From: Fusarium oxysporum f. sp. lycopersici 4287
Lineage: Eukaryota > Ascomycota > Sordariomycetes > Hypocreales > Nectriaceae
Assembly (NCBI RefSeq): GCF_000149955.1
Contig: NW_017264846.1
Coordinates: 326,609-390,608 of the forward strand
Length of the DNA stretch: 64,000 bases
Direction of reading: 5' to 3'
Every line of letters starts with the position of its first letter. Position 1 is the first letter of the stretch. The position numbers were made by a program, and so were the translations under genes. The notes under the pieces were generated by a model. That model was not told the origin of the DNA and did no database searches. It saw only the letters and a program-made list of their open reading frames with translations. Shown here one piece after another: positions 44,923-54,146 of this stretch.

Positions 44923-45770
44923 TAAACTTAAAGTTATAAGTATTTTTATAAATATTTTTATTTTTATTTTAAAACTTTAAAATTTATATATAATTTAAGA
45001 ATTAAATATTAACGTGTATGATAAGCGAGTGGGCCAGACAAGCGAGTGAGTCACTACATTTCTCACCTTAAAAGCCCTTTTTTAAACTTTTCTTAAAAGG
45101 TCAATTTAACTCTGAAATAGCTAAAGAATATAATATAATATATTTAACTACTAAATCTTTATATATTACTTTTATAAAAACTATAACTATTTTCTTTATA
45201 AAGTTATATAGCAAAGTCTATTTACACTGTGAAATACACTGTATTTTAAGGTTTTATATAGAAAATAAAATAGATAAAAATCTTTTAAAAATATCAATTA
45301 TTGTAATTAACTATACTAAGTATAAAAATATTCTTTTAAGATTTTTAGATATTTTATTTACGAGTTAGAACTCTATAGGGTAGGCTGTTTTTATACTATA
45401 CAGTATAGTGGCTCACTCGCTTGTCTAGCTCACTCGCTTATCATATACGTTAAATTAAATTAAAATAATTATTAAAGTATTTTAATACTCCTTATAATAT
45501 ATAAAGCCAAAATAAATTAATTAAAATACTATAAAAATTAAACCTATTTTATAATAATTAAAAAAAGCCTATTATATTTAATTTTTCAACTTTTATCTTA
45601 AGGCTATTATATATATCTATAATAAAAGGTTATATTTTAATAATATAAATAAAAAAAAGTTATATTTATATAATTTAATTCTTAACTAGCTTAAATAAGA
45701 AAAAGCTAAAATTTGAGATTTTATCTTATATTTTTAAACCTTTTTAAAAAAGCTGAATTTTGGTGAGGAA
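44540..45770. other. AT-rich, RIP-like island
   Basis: About 1.2 kb is dominated by A and T with almost no CpA or CpG words and no open frame. It includes the two MITEs, the 89 bp between them and about 320 bp after them. This is the expected result of heavy C-to-T mutation of repeats. Confidence 0.7.
45012..45450. mobile_element. MITE 2 of the Fot subfamily C type (439 bp)
   Basis: The terminal repeats start ACGTGTATGATAAGCGAGTG and end ATCATATACGT, with TA on both sides (45010-45011, 45451-45452). Its length equals that of MITE 1 exactly, and the AT-rich interiors are collinear (for example the shared ACACTG/ATACTGTAT segment before the right end). Confidence 0.88.
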
Positions 45771-46084
45771 AGTGTGCGGGGTCTAGGGGTGTAAGGGGTG
45801 TGTCACGGGTCAGGCTCGGGAATACAGGTGAACAGGGAACGCTTTAGGCGGATAGGTTCTATTGCTACGGATAGGCACTGCCGGCAGGTCAGGCTCTATT
45901 GACAAGACGTAGCTCGAGGAGCTACGTTCGGGAGCTATCTGGCGGTCGGTCAAGATCTTCTGCGATAACGTATCGCCACGTGACTGAGATCCACTTGGCC
46001 TATCGGTCTAGGGTAACCTGGTCTGGTCTTACGCTGTGACAGGGTGGTGGGGAAATACGTTAGTCGGTAACGGGGGCCCGTTAC
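45771..46084. other. GC-richer spacer, nothing recognised
   Basis: Base composition returns abruptly to near-normal. The segment holds inverted words (GTAGCTCGAGGAGCTACG near 45910) but no gene. Confidence 0.4.
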
Positions 46085-46322
46085 TGTTAGATTGGCGGCT
46101 GGGAATTGTTGGATAAGTGATAGCGCCTCGATAAAAGAAACATTTATTTTGTGGGTCCCCGGATATATCAATACCGGGTAGCGGGGAAAACACCTAAAAG
46201 GACAGAACAGAGACAGAAGCTCCTGGGGACTAGATCGATGCTCAAGTGTGAAAATAAACCCCATTTTAATTGGGCATCAACCCTACTCGCGTATCCAACA
46301 ATTCCCAGCCACCAATTTAACA
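46085..46322. repeat. Solo LTR of 238 bp with target duplication
   Basis: The ends are mirror images (TGTTAGATTGGCGGCTGGGA on the left, complement on the right), giving TG...CA termini. The five flanking bases are GTTAC (46080-46084) and GTGAC (46323-46327), a target duplication with one mismatch. It ends 176 bp before the start codon of the Mre11-Rad50 fusion gene, so it may influence its promoter. A MITE with long inverted ends is the alternative. Confidence 0.7.
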
Positions 46323-46498
46323 GTGACCTCCTGAAGGGCTGTGGCACTCAAAGGGAGAGGAAGAATTGCAAGCCACAAGCATAAAAACTTCAGCCGCTAA
46401 CAAAGAACGCAGTATTTAGTAATCTATGACGTTAACATACCAACCCCTTCTACAAAGTGAACTTTGTTTTAACATCATTTCAATCCTCCCTTAAAGCA

Positions 46499-49400
46499 AT
46501 GCAAGGCTTGCCAACCAGGACTGTCAGGTGGTTGCTCTTTAGTGACCTTCATTTTAAGCATCATGACTTGAATCGAGTCTGGCAGACAGCGAAGTGGATT
46601 GTTGCTGAGGCGGAGCGACATCAGGTCAGGAGGGTAGTAGTATGCGGCGATCTGCTAATGAGCCGCACCATGCAGCCAACGCATGTTTTGTCTACATGTT
46701 ATCGCTTCATTGGCTTGCTCAGTGATATCATACCCCAAGTCCATATCTTACTTGGGAACCATGACCTTGCCTACCGTCGTGACTACCAAACCACAGCCCT
46801 CGACGCCTTCAACATTAATCGCCTAGCCCCCTACGTCTCTATTCATAAAGATATTGCCCAACACGAGTGGGATGGCCGACGTGTTATAGTTTTGCCATTT
46901 CGTGAAGAGCAGAGTGAGTTGACAGATGCTGTGGCTTCTCTGAGTCCTATAGAGGCGAGCAAAACCGTTGCCTTTGCCCATCTTGCGATCAACAAGGCCA
47001 TCACACAGCGGTACGTGGTCGGTGCTGACTTCAAAAACCTATCGGCGGCGAAATCTATCACATACAATGGATTGACGAGTCCGGATCAGTTTGCCTCACT
47101 GGCCCGTACCTTTACGGGACATTTCCACAGCCACCAGACCATCACTCAGAAGCAACCAAATACCAACAAGATGGATCTTCGGGGAAGCATCACGTACCTG
47201 GGCTCACCATTGCAACTGAACTGGAGCGACCTTTACGACGAGAAGCGTGGCATTCTGTTATTCAATCCAGAAACGCTCGAGCACGAAACGCTTATTAACC
47301 CATATGTCATTGGCTATACAACTGCAGATTTACATGAAGTCCTCAACGACCAGGCTAACGAAGAAGCCGTGAAGGACAAGCACGTAATGCTTCTAGGTGA
47401 TTTGAGCCATCTCAAGTATGTTATGGCTCGTGACAAGCTCCTCTCACTTGGGGCGCGGAGTGTACGGGACTGGAACCCTATGGGCTTTAAATCGCATTCT
47501 GGCCGCGCGGCTTTGGGATCATCGGTCCCAGCGAGCGATGCATCCGTCCAGCCCTTAGAGGAGCCCATGAAAATCGACGACATAACAGGCGATAGGGTCT
47601 TCAGCTCTGCCCTTGACTACCAACCTCGAGCCAATAGACTCGATTTTGCGGCGGAGGCTCGGGAGTATGTTACATCACTAGAATTGGATAACTCTCTCTC
47701 CTTGCGACAAGAAGAGTTAATCCGAGTTGGCCAGCGAATGATTCAAGTTTCCCGCGGGCTGGTAGATCAGGATGAAGAAGACGTCCAGCTGAACTATGAG
47801 GACTTTCTCGACAGGTCAACTCAGGCTATCAGCACGAGAAGCGCTACCGATCTGAAAGGTGCCTCTGATCATACCTTCGCCGCAGTGCCATCCACTCTTA
47901 CGATCACCAATTTCCTGAGCGTGCAGAACACCATCACCATTGACTTCCGGTATGATCTTGCGCGTGGACTAACCTTCCTGGTTGGCGAGAATGGCTCTGG
48001 CAAGAGCATGCTGATTGAGGCCATGGTTTGGTGCCAGTTTGGGCAGTGCATTCGCAGTGGCATGGCGGCCGACGATGTTGTCAACGATATTATAGGTAAG
48101 AATTGCTGCGTCACGCTGGAGTTCGCCAACGGTTACGCGATCTCGCGTCATCGCAAGCACAAGAAAAACGGTAACCGTGTTATAGTCCTTTTACATGGCG
48201 AGGCCCAGCTGCAGTATGATCACCCAGACAAAGGCACGACACAGGAGGCTATCGTCGAGTTGCTTGGTATCAACTACGAAACATACATCAAGACAGTCGT
48301 ATTGAGCCACGAGAGCGCTGCGAGCTTCTTGAGCTCAAAGGCAGCGGAGAAGCGTAAATTGACAGAGGCAGCTCTTGGAATGTCAATACTAGATACCTAT
48401 GGGAAGGTATCGAGATTTCTCCTTAAGGACGTTGATGAAAACGCGAACGCGGTAAATAAGAATATGCAGGACATGGCCCACACAATGGAACATACTGAAA
48501 AACGTATCGAAGTTTTGGACCGGAAACGAAGAACATGTGAAATGGAGGCGTATAACGCTGCGGCATCTCTTGAGTTGGCGATACAGGACCATGCAGCCGC
48601 TAGATTACGAAGTGATGGGCGGTTTGGACACGGAGACCCTGAGCTTGCTATAGACTCCGCAGAGTATGAACAGAAGATGTCGGCCTCAAGCCAGGGAGTT
48701 CAGAATGCAATGGAAACGGCACACTTCGCCGAGCTTACAATGCGTTCCCGCGCAGAGGTCTCGGCATTGACAGATCAGATCAGCATGGAGGAGAAAAGCC
48801 GACAACGCCTAGAAAAGGAATATACCCAAATACGGGGAATGGGGAATGCCGATTTCATGTCATGGCTCGCCGGACTGCAACAGAAACTCGGTCAACAATT
48901 GGAGGCCGTGCCAGCAGATCGTCCCGCCATACACCAAAGGCTCTTATATGCCATGAGAACAGTGGTTATCAGGGGTGCGATGGGCATATTGGAATTCTTG
49001 ATAAGCAACTATCAAGCAATCGACACCAAACATCAACAACGAAGAGTGGCCATTGACCGTCTCTGTGAGGACATTAAAGACAGCAAGTTGCGGCTGCAAA
49101 GCCTCCATCTCGAGGTAACGGATATTATTCATCGAAACCAGCTTGCCACTAGCCAGGCCCTTCTGGTGGTCGACAAGCAGCTTATGGCGGTCGAGCAGGC
49201 TCAAAACACATGCGCAGATGTTATGTTCAAGCAGCAGCAGGCCATGTTTAGGCAACAGGAAGAGCTCATATTTAAACAACGGCAAGAGGCTAAACACAAG
49301 CAGCAGCAAGAAGAGGTGATGCTCAAGCGGCACGAAGCAACTACCTATACATGCCTTATCGAAGCCGAGCAGTCATCTCTACACTCGACTAGTCAGAAAT

Positions 49401-50089
49401 ACGATAACCTGGCTCTCAAACTTAAAGAGCTTGCAGCTGATCGCGAGGTTTTTGCCTTCTGGTCCTCTGCTTTAACAAAACGTAATAAGCGCACTAGTTC
49501 CTCAGCCAAATCCAGGGGGGGATCAACGGCCAACTTCCGCGAATATGTCCTCGAAAAGTCAATATCAGATCTCAATAGGTTACTTGCACAGATCCTTACG
49601 GCGCTGTACGACGACACACGCCACACAAACGCCATCGCAACGGGAATGCTGAGTTCATTGTTCGACTATGAATCAATTGGCGCCATGGAACATGAATCTG
49701 GTTCGCCTGTGCCTGTTCTCGATCAGAGCCTTGCTATCCACCACTCGCTCGCCTATGGGAAGCGATCGGGTGGCGAGCGCAAGCGTCTCGACCTAGCACT
49801 CTTCTTCGCACTGCTACATCTGGATTGGGCAGAGAGCGCGCATCGGGCACATTACCTGCTCATCGATGAGGTGTTTGACAGTCTCGACGAGGCGGGTCAG
49901 GAGGCAGTTGTCAGGTGGTGCATGATAATGCTACAGTCGATGGTCGGTTGGATTGTGATCGTTACTCATAGCCGATTCTTGGCTGAGCGAGATCCGGAAA
50001 GGGATGCGGGTAAGGCCATGGTTATGCGGATAAAGATGGGGAGCCAAGGTACGGAGCTTGTTAATGATAAACAGAGGATTGGTATCTAA
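46499..50089 (+). CDS. Mre11/SbcD - Rad50/SbcC fusion protein, 1196 residues
   Basis: The ATG at 46499 is used; the frame is open for 14 codons further but only from a GTG. Residues 10-260 form a calcineurin-like nuclease with all metal motifs: FSDLHF (D16, H18), CGDLL (D51), GNHD (86-89), AHL (H161) and GHFHSH (207-212), plus the SbcD-like LGSPLQL. Residues 270-460 are a capping region and helical linker. An ABC ATPase head follows with Walker A GENGSGKS (496-503), a long helical arm of about 400 residues with a Gln-rich part (KQQQAMFRQQEELIFKQRQE), signature SGGERKR (1090), Walker B LLIDEVFDSLDE (1120) and H-switch VTHSR (H1157). No CxxC zinc hook is seen. It should process DNA ends using ATP. 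It is intronless and undamaged, flanked by an LTR and Fot elements. Viral or bacterial ancestry is possible but untested. Confidence 0.92.
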   Translation: MQGLPTRTVRWLLFSDLHFKHHDLNRVWQTAKWIVAEAERHQVRRVVVCGDLLMSRTMQPTHVLSTCYRFIGLLSDIIPQVHILLGNHDLAYRRDYQTTALDAFNINRLAPYVSIHKDIAQHEWDGRRVIVLPFREEQSELTDAVASLSPIEASKTVAFAHLAINKAITQRYVVGADFKNLSAAKSITYNGLTSPDQFASLARTFTGHFHSHQTITQKQPNTNKMDLRGSITYLGSPLQLNWSDLYDEKRGILLFNPETLEHETLINPYVIGYTTADLHEVLNDQANEEAVKDKHVMLLGDLSHLKYVMARDKLLSLGARSVRDWNPMGFKSHSGRAALGSSVPASDASVQPLEEPMKIDDITGDRVFSSALDYQPRANRLDFAAEAREYVTSLELDNSLSLRQEELIRVGQRMIQVSRGLVDQDEEDVQLNYEDFLDRSTQAISTRSATDLKGASDHTFAAVPSTLTITNFLSVQNTITIDFRYDLARGLTFLVGENGSGKSMLIEAMVWCQFGQCIRSGMAADDVVNDIIGKNCCVTLEFANGYAISRHRKHKKNGNRVIVLLHGEAQLQYDHPDKGTTQEAIVELLGINYETYIKTVVLSHESAASFLSSKAAEKRKLTEAALGMSILDTYGKVSRFLLKDVDENANAVNKNMQDMAHTMEHTEKRIEVLDRKRRTCEMEAYNAAASLELAIQDHAAARLRSDGRFGHGDPELAIDSAEYEQKMSASSQGVQNAMETAHFAELTMRSRAEVSALTDQISMEEKSRQRLEKEYTQIRGMGNADFMSWLAGLQQKLGQQLEAVPADRPAIHQRLLYAMRTVVIRGAMGILEFLISNYQAIDTKHQQRRVAIDRLCEDIKDSKLRLQSLHLEVTDIIHRNQLATSQALLVVDKQLMAVEQAQNTCADVMFKQQQAMFRQQEELIFKQRQEAKHKQQQEEVMLKRHEATTYTCLIEAEQSSLHSTSQKYDNLALKLKELAADREVFAFWSSALTKRNKRTSSSAKSRGGSTANFREYVLEKSISDLNRLLAQILTALYDDTRHTNAIATGMLSSLFDYESIGAMEHESGSPVPVLDQSLAIHHSLAYGKRSGGERKRLDLALFFALLHLDWAESAHRAHYLLIDEVFDSLDEAGQEAVVRWCMIMLQSMVGWIVIVTHSRFLAERDPERDAGKAMVMRIKMGSQGTELVNDKQRIGI

Positions 50090-50255
50090 GAGAGGGCTTA
50101 AGACGGTTAAGGATAACAATATACCTATAGTATTTAAAAAACTAACTATTAAAATGTATTTTACTTGTATAGCTAGGAGTTATTCATAGTTTAAGATATA
50201 GGATTTAGCAGGCCCGGCGGTGGTTATTAGGTAGTGTAGAATAATACTATAACTA

Positions 50256-50420
50256 ACGTGTTTGACAAGTATGCGCCGCACTTTTCTGAACCCTTTAACT
50301 AGTAATCAATTTAAAACCACTACAAACTATCTAATTAGATAAAACTACTCACTATACTCTTCCCCAGAGATCTCAATTACTACCTGACAGGTCCTTGCAT
50401 TATGCCCGGCCTTGCCGCAT
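50256..50420 (-). mobile_element. Fot subfamily C remnant, target of the next element
   Basis: The left end has a decayed terminal repeat (ACGTGTTTGACAAGTATG) after TA at 50254-50255. The minus strand then encodes the transposase C-terminus, CGKAGHNARTCQVVIEIS, up to 50420, where a second Fot element begins at a TA. The rest of the host copy should lie beyond the assembly gap or has been lost. Confidence 0.78.
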
Positions 50421-50421
50421 A

Positions 50422-52241
50422 ACGTGTATGATAAGCAAGTGGGCCATCCAAGTAAGTGGGCCACTTCTTGTATACCCTTAAGGTAAAAATTAAAATAAAA
50501 ACAACACAAGCTATCTAATTAATTAAAACTACTCGCGATACTCTCCTCCTTCCTTTATATTGCCTGTCCTGGACATTTTCGCATTGCCGGGTGAGATCGA
50601 CGTTGACTTCGTCAAAGATGCTGTCGCGAAGATCTGCCTGCTGATACTACTTCTCGACGATTCGGCCACTACCTGCGCATCTACATCCATCTGATCAACT
50701 ACTTGCCTTGATTCCCCTGCAGTCATCACCCCTCCTTTCTGTAATCGAGTTCTTTTTGCCCTTCGGCGTCGACTAAGTATCTCATTTGCTTGTTCAAGGT
50801 CATTCATCCTAGCCTCTACTAAGGCTAGCTTATGCATGACTGTGCTTGTTCCCTTCTCAAAACACTTCACAGCTTGAATAAGTGACTCTGGAGAGCTGCT
50901 ATGATGTCTTCTGATTCGTTTCTGTAAGTAGGCAGATTGAGATTGGACCTCAAGAACTGTCTTTGGGGTCTTTGAAACCCATGGGGTTAAGGGTTCAGCA
51001 ACCTCCTCGGAAGGCGTTGGAGTCCGCAGATTCATATCAAGCTTTGAGATCACGCTTTCCGGGTTAAAAGGAGCAAGCCCAGCTCCTCTAAAACCCCCTT
51101 TGATATTTTTTTCGGTTATAGTGGCTTGGAAGGCGGCGTGGAAGGCGGGAAAGAACTCAGTCTTCGAAATATAGGTTATAGAGCATCTGATCAGATGCTC
51201 TATTTCTCGACCATATGCCTTCTTTAGTGGCCCAAAGCACCCGATATCAAGAGGCTGAAGTAGATGAGACGCATGAGCCGGAATACAGAGCGTGATGATA
51301 TTATTCTCCTGGCAATATTTCTCAAAAGCGACGGAGTGGTGACTTTCATGACCATCGAGGATCAGAAGACGATAAGAACCAACTGATCGGTCAGTTGTGC
51401 ATCGGTTGAAGTTCTTAAGCCACTCAAGGCCCAGTTCATTATTTGTCCAGCCATTTTGGCTCGTTGCAATAACCCAGCCGTTTGGGAGGGTAGGTTCTTC
51501 ATGCCAGTTGGCAAGGTGATATTGGCCCGCGCCAATGATAAACGGCTCGATCGCCCAGCCTTCCGCATTAATCGCTTGAATGACTGTAATCCATTCACGA
51601 TTCCCAGGCTGCACTAATTTTGGTCTTCCAAGCCTTTCTGAACCTGTGACGACCATGCCGCTTGAGATAACACCCATCATAAAGCCAGTCTCATCAAAGT
51701 TCCAGATATCATCTGATCGGACACCATACTTCGCGATTGCGTTCTGTACGAGCCTAAACCAGCTACGAATAATCGATGGATCTTCGCATTTAGCTCTCTG
51801 GTAGTCATATTTCCGAAATAAACGCGTCTTGAGCTCTGGTTGTCGCTTTACAAAGTTATGAGCCCAGCGCTTGCCGACAGGTAACGCATCGCGGTCAGCA
51901 AGCAGAGAATTAGCCATTTCTTCCACAAAACGTAATTGTGAGGGAAATCCTCGCGAATCTAGATCAAGAATGAATTGGACTATTATCTGCTCTTCCAGAT
52001 CAGATAGTTTCCGTGACTTTGGAATCCAATCGCGTCGTGATTGAATGCCTTGCTGGCGGCGACGTAGGCGGCGCTCATCAATCTCATACATCTTTGCAGC
52101 GCGTCGGACACTTAATTTCGGGTTATTCTGAAGGGTCTGAAGAGCAAGAAGGGTTTTAGCTTTAATTGAAGGGTGTGACATGATAAATGGTTGAAAACTA
52201 ATTGATTAGGATTCAGGTAAAATGTATGATGTAAGAGGGAA
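50422..52241 (-). mobile_element. Fot-type DDE transposon, subfamily C, running into the gap
   Basis: The left terminal repeat starts ACGTGTATGATAAGCAAGTG after TA at 50420-50421. The transposase is complete. The other terminal repeat is hidden in the 100-N gap. It is inserted into the zinc-knuckle region of another Fot copy. Confidence 0.82.
50529..52181 (-). CDS. Subfamily C Fot transposase, 550 residues, full-length frame
   Basis: The frame is open from MSHPSIKAKTLLALQTLQNN to the stop. It has the N-terminal helix-turn-helix pair (KLSVRRAAKMYEIDERRLRR and an HTH_Tnp_Tc5-type unit ending FVKRQPELKTRLFRKYDYQR), then DDE_1 with NFDETGFMMGV, LILDGHESHHS and LLQPLDIGCFGPLKKAYG. All three acidic residues are present. 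The C-terminus (IFATASLTKSTSISPGNAKM) has lost the C-x2-C-x4-H-x4-C knuckle found in its relatives, through a local frame change. It may be able to cut DNA, but with altered C-terminal binding. Confidence 0.87.
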   Translation of the reverse strand: MSHPSIKAKTLLALQTLQNNPKLSVRRAAKMYEIDERRLRRRQQGIQSRRDWIPKSRKLSDLEEQIIVQFILDLDSRGFPSQLRFVEEMANSLLADRDALPVGKRWAHNFVKRQPELKTRLFRKYDYQRAKCEDPSIIRSWFRLVQNAIAKYGVRSDDIWNFDETGFMMGVISSGMVVTGSERLGRPKLVQPGNREWITVIQAINAEGWAIEPFIIGAGQYHLANWHEEPTLPNGWVIATSQNGWTNNELGLEWLKNFNRCTTDRSVGSYRLLILDGHESHHSVAFEKYCQENNIITLCIPAHASHLLQPLDIGCFGPLKKAYGREIEHLIRCSITYISKTEFFPAFHAAFQATITEKNIKGGFRGAGLAPFNPESVISKLDMNLRTPTPSEEVAEPLTPWVSKTPKTVLEVQSQSAYLQKRIRRHHSSSPESLIQAVKCFEKGTSTVMHKLALVEARMNDLEQANEILSRRRRAKRTRLQKGGVMTAGESRQVVDQMDVDAQVVAESSRSSISRQIFATASLTKSTSISPGNAKMSRTGNIKEGGEYRE

Positions 52242-52341
52242 NNNNNNNNNNNNNNNNNNNNNNNNNNNNNNNNNNNNNNNNNNNNNNNNNNNNNNNNNNN
52301 NNNNNNNNNNNNNNNNNNNNNNNNNNNNNNNNNNNNNNNNN
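52242..52341. other. Assembly gap, 100 N
   Basis: Exactly 100 unknown bases lie between the 5' ends of two divergent Fot transposases. A round number of N usually marks a gap of unknown length, here probably caused by inverted repeats. Confidence 0.98.
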
Positions 52342-54144
52342 CTACACTATCACTATTCAATCAGATATTTCTCAACAACCTAATATGCCAGAGTCTTCAA
52401 ATGAAGCTAAGATTATTCTTGCCCTTCAGGCCCTCCAGAATGACCCAAAATTAAGTCTTCGAAAGGCCGCAGCTATATATCATGTTGACCGCTTTACCTT
52501 AAGTCGCCGCCGGCATGGCATTCTTTCAAAGCGTGATACTCTCACAAAGTCACGGTTATTATCTGATCAGGAAGAGGATATGATAGTCCAATTCATCCTT
52601 GACCTAGATTCGCGAGGATTTCCCTCGCGACTATTATATGCGGAAGATATCGCGAATTCTTTGCGTGCCAACCGCGGCGCGCCACCTGTCGGCAAGCGCT
52701 GGGCTCATAGCTTCATCAAGCGACAACCAGAGCTAAAGACACATAAATTTCGCAGATATGACTATCAGAGAGCTAAATGCGAAGATCCGACTATTATTCG
52801 TGGCTGGTTTCGGCTTGTAGAGAATACAATCGCGAAATACGGTATCCGATTAGATGATATCTGGAACTTTGATGAGACCGGCTTTATGATGGGCGTGATT
52901 GAGCCCGGAATAGTCATCACAGGCTCCCACAGGCAAGGAAGACCAAAGCAAGTACAGCCTGGAAACTGCGAATGGATTACTGTAATCGAGGGGATTAATG
53001 CGGAAGGTCAATCGATCCCACCGTTCATCATTGGTGCAGGCAAGGATCACCTTGCAAATTGGTACCAAGAATGCGACCTCCCCGGCGATTGGGTTATTGC
53101 ATTGAGCGAAAATGGATGGACTAATAATAATCTAGGTCTCGAGTGGCTAAAGCACTTTGATCGGGCTACAGCTAAGCGAACGAACAGTCGCTATCGCCTC
53201 TTGATCCTTGATGGTCACGAAAGTCACCACTCCGTCGAATTCGAGGAATATTGCAAAGAGAACAAGATTATCACGCTCTGTATGCCTGCTCATGCCTCTC
53301 ATCTACTTCAGCCTCTTGACGTAGGGTGCTTTGGGCCGCTGAAAAAGGCATATGGTCGACAAATAGAGCATCTGATTAGATGCTCTATAACCTACATTTC
53401 CAAGACTGAGTTCTTTCCTACCTTTCACGCCGCCCACCAAGCTGCTATTACAGAAATTAATATAAAGGGAGGTTTCCGAGGAGCTGGGCTTGCTCCCTTT
53501 GACCCAGAAAATGTTATCTCGAAGCTTGATGTGCAGCTACGGACTCCGACGCCTCCCGTAGAGGTCACGATACCATCGACCCCTTGGACTGCAAGGACCC
53601 CAAAGACAGTGCTAGAGGCCCAATCGCATTCCAAGTATCTGCAAGGAAGGATCAGAAATCATAAGAGCAGCTCCCCTGAGTCAATAATTGAAGCCGTAAA
53701 GCATTTTGAGAAGGCAACAACTGTTCTTATGGATAAGATGGTCTTACTATATGATAGGAATCAACAACTTGAACAACAAAATAAGACAGTAGGGCGACGC
53801 CGGAGGGGAAAAAGGACTAAGGTACAGAAAGAAGGGCCTTTAACTATAGGGGAAACATCACAAGCAATTGATCAGATAGATATTGATGCGCAGGTAACAG
53901 CTGAATCCTCAAGAGGTGGTCGCGGAAGGTCACAAGGATCAAAGCCTCGGCAATGTAGTATTTGCGGAAAGACCGGGCATACTGCAAGAACCTGTCAGGA
54001 GGCAATTGAGGTCAGTAGGGAATAGGATTGTAATTAATTTTAATTGATCAGATAGGTTGTGGTGTTTTTATTACTCTTTTTGAGTCTTTAGGTGTAGATT
54101 GGTGGAGCACTCGCTTGTCTGGAGCACTCGCTTATCATGCACGT
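52342..54144 (+). mobile_element. Fot-type DDE transposon, subfamily C, emerging from the gap
   Basis: The right terminal repeat has the doubled word GGAGCACTCGCTT and ends TATCATGCACGT at 54144, followed by TA. The left repeat is in the gap. The transposase frame is complete. Confidence 0.85.
52385..54025 (+). CDS. Subfamily C Fot transposase, 546 residues, apparently intact
   Basis: The frame runs from MPESSNEAKIILALQALQND to the stop without interruption. It has the paired helix-turn-helix N-terminus and the DDE_1 domain with the acidic residues in NFDETGFMMGV, LILDGHESHHS and LLQPLDVGCFGPLKKAYG. A helical arm precedes a complete C-terminal zinc knuckle, CSICGKTGHTARTC. This is the best candidate for an active enzyme of the family and could mobilise the MITEs at 44-45 kb if their ends are recognised. 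Confidence 0.9.
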   Translation: MPESSNEAKIILALQALQNDPKLSLRKAAAIYHVDRFTLSRRRHGILSKRDTLTKSRLLSDQEEDMIVQFILDLDSRGFPSRLLYAEDIANSLRANRGAPPVGKRWAHSFIKRQPELKTHKFRRYDYQRAKCEDPTIIRGWFRLVENTIAKYGIRLDDIWNFDETGFMMGVIEPGIVITGSHRQGRPKQVQPGNCEWITVIEGINAEGQSIPPFIIGAGKDHLANWYQECDLPGDWVIALSENGWTNNNLGLEWLKHFDRATAKRTNSRYRLLILDGHESHHSVEFEEYCKENKIITLCMPAHASHLLQPLDVGCFGPLKKAYGRQIEHLIRCSITYISKTEFFPTFHAAHQAAITEINIKGGFRGAGLAPFDPENVISKLDVQLRTPTPPVEVTIPSTPWTARTPKTVLEAQSHSKYLQGRIRNHKSSSPESIIEAVKHFEKATTVLMDKMVLLYDRNQQLEQQNKTVGRRRRGKRTKVQKEGPLTIGETSQAIDQIDIDAQVTAESSRGGRGRSQGSKPRQCSICGKTGHTARTCQEAIEVSRE

Positions 54145-54146
54145 TA

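Noticed and set aside
44540..45770. AT-rich island considered as a centromere or replication origin
   Set aside because: It is accounted for by two RIP-like MITEs and short flanks. At 1.2 kb it is too small for a regional centromere, and no independent origin signal is visible.
46457..46498. Fourteen extra codons in front of the Mre11-Rad50 fusion
   Set aside because: They depend on a GTG start, which nuclear genes rarely use. The ATG at 46499 lies directly before the nuclease domain.
47314..49635. Several open frames of 60-130 codons antisense to the fusion gene
   Set aside because: They are shadows of a long, strongly constrained coding frame and show no motif.
52112..52360. Open frame that crosses the N gap
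   Set aside because: Most of it is unknown sequence, so it cannot be evaluated.
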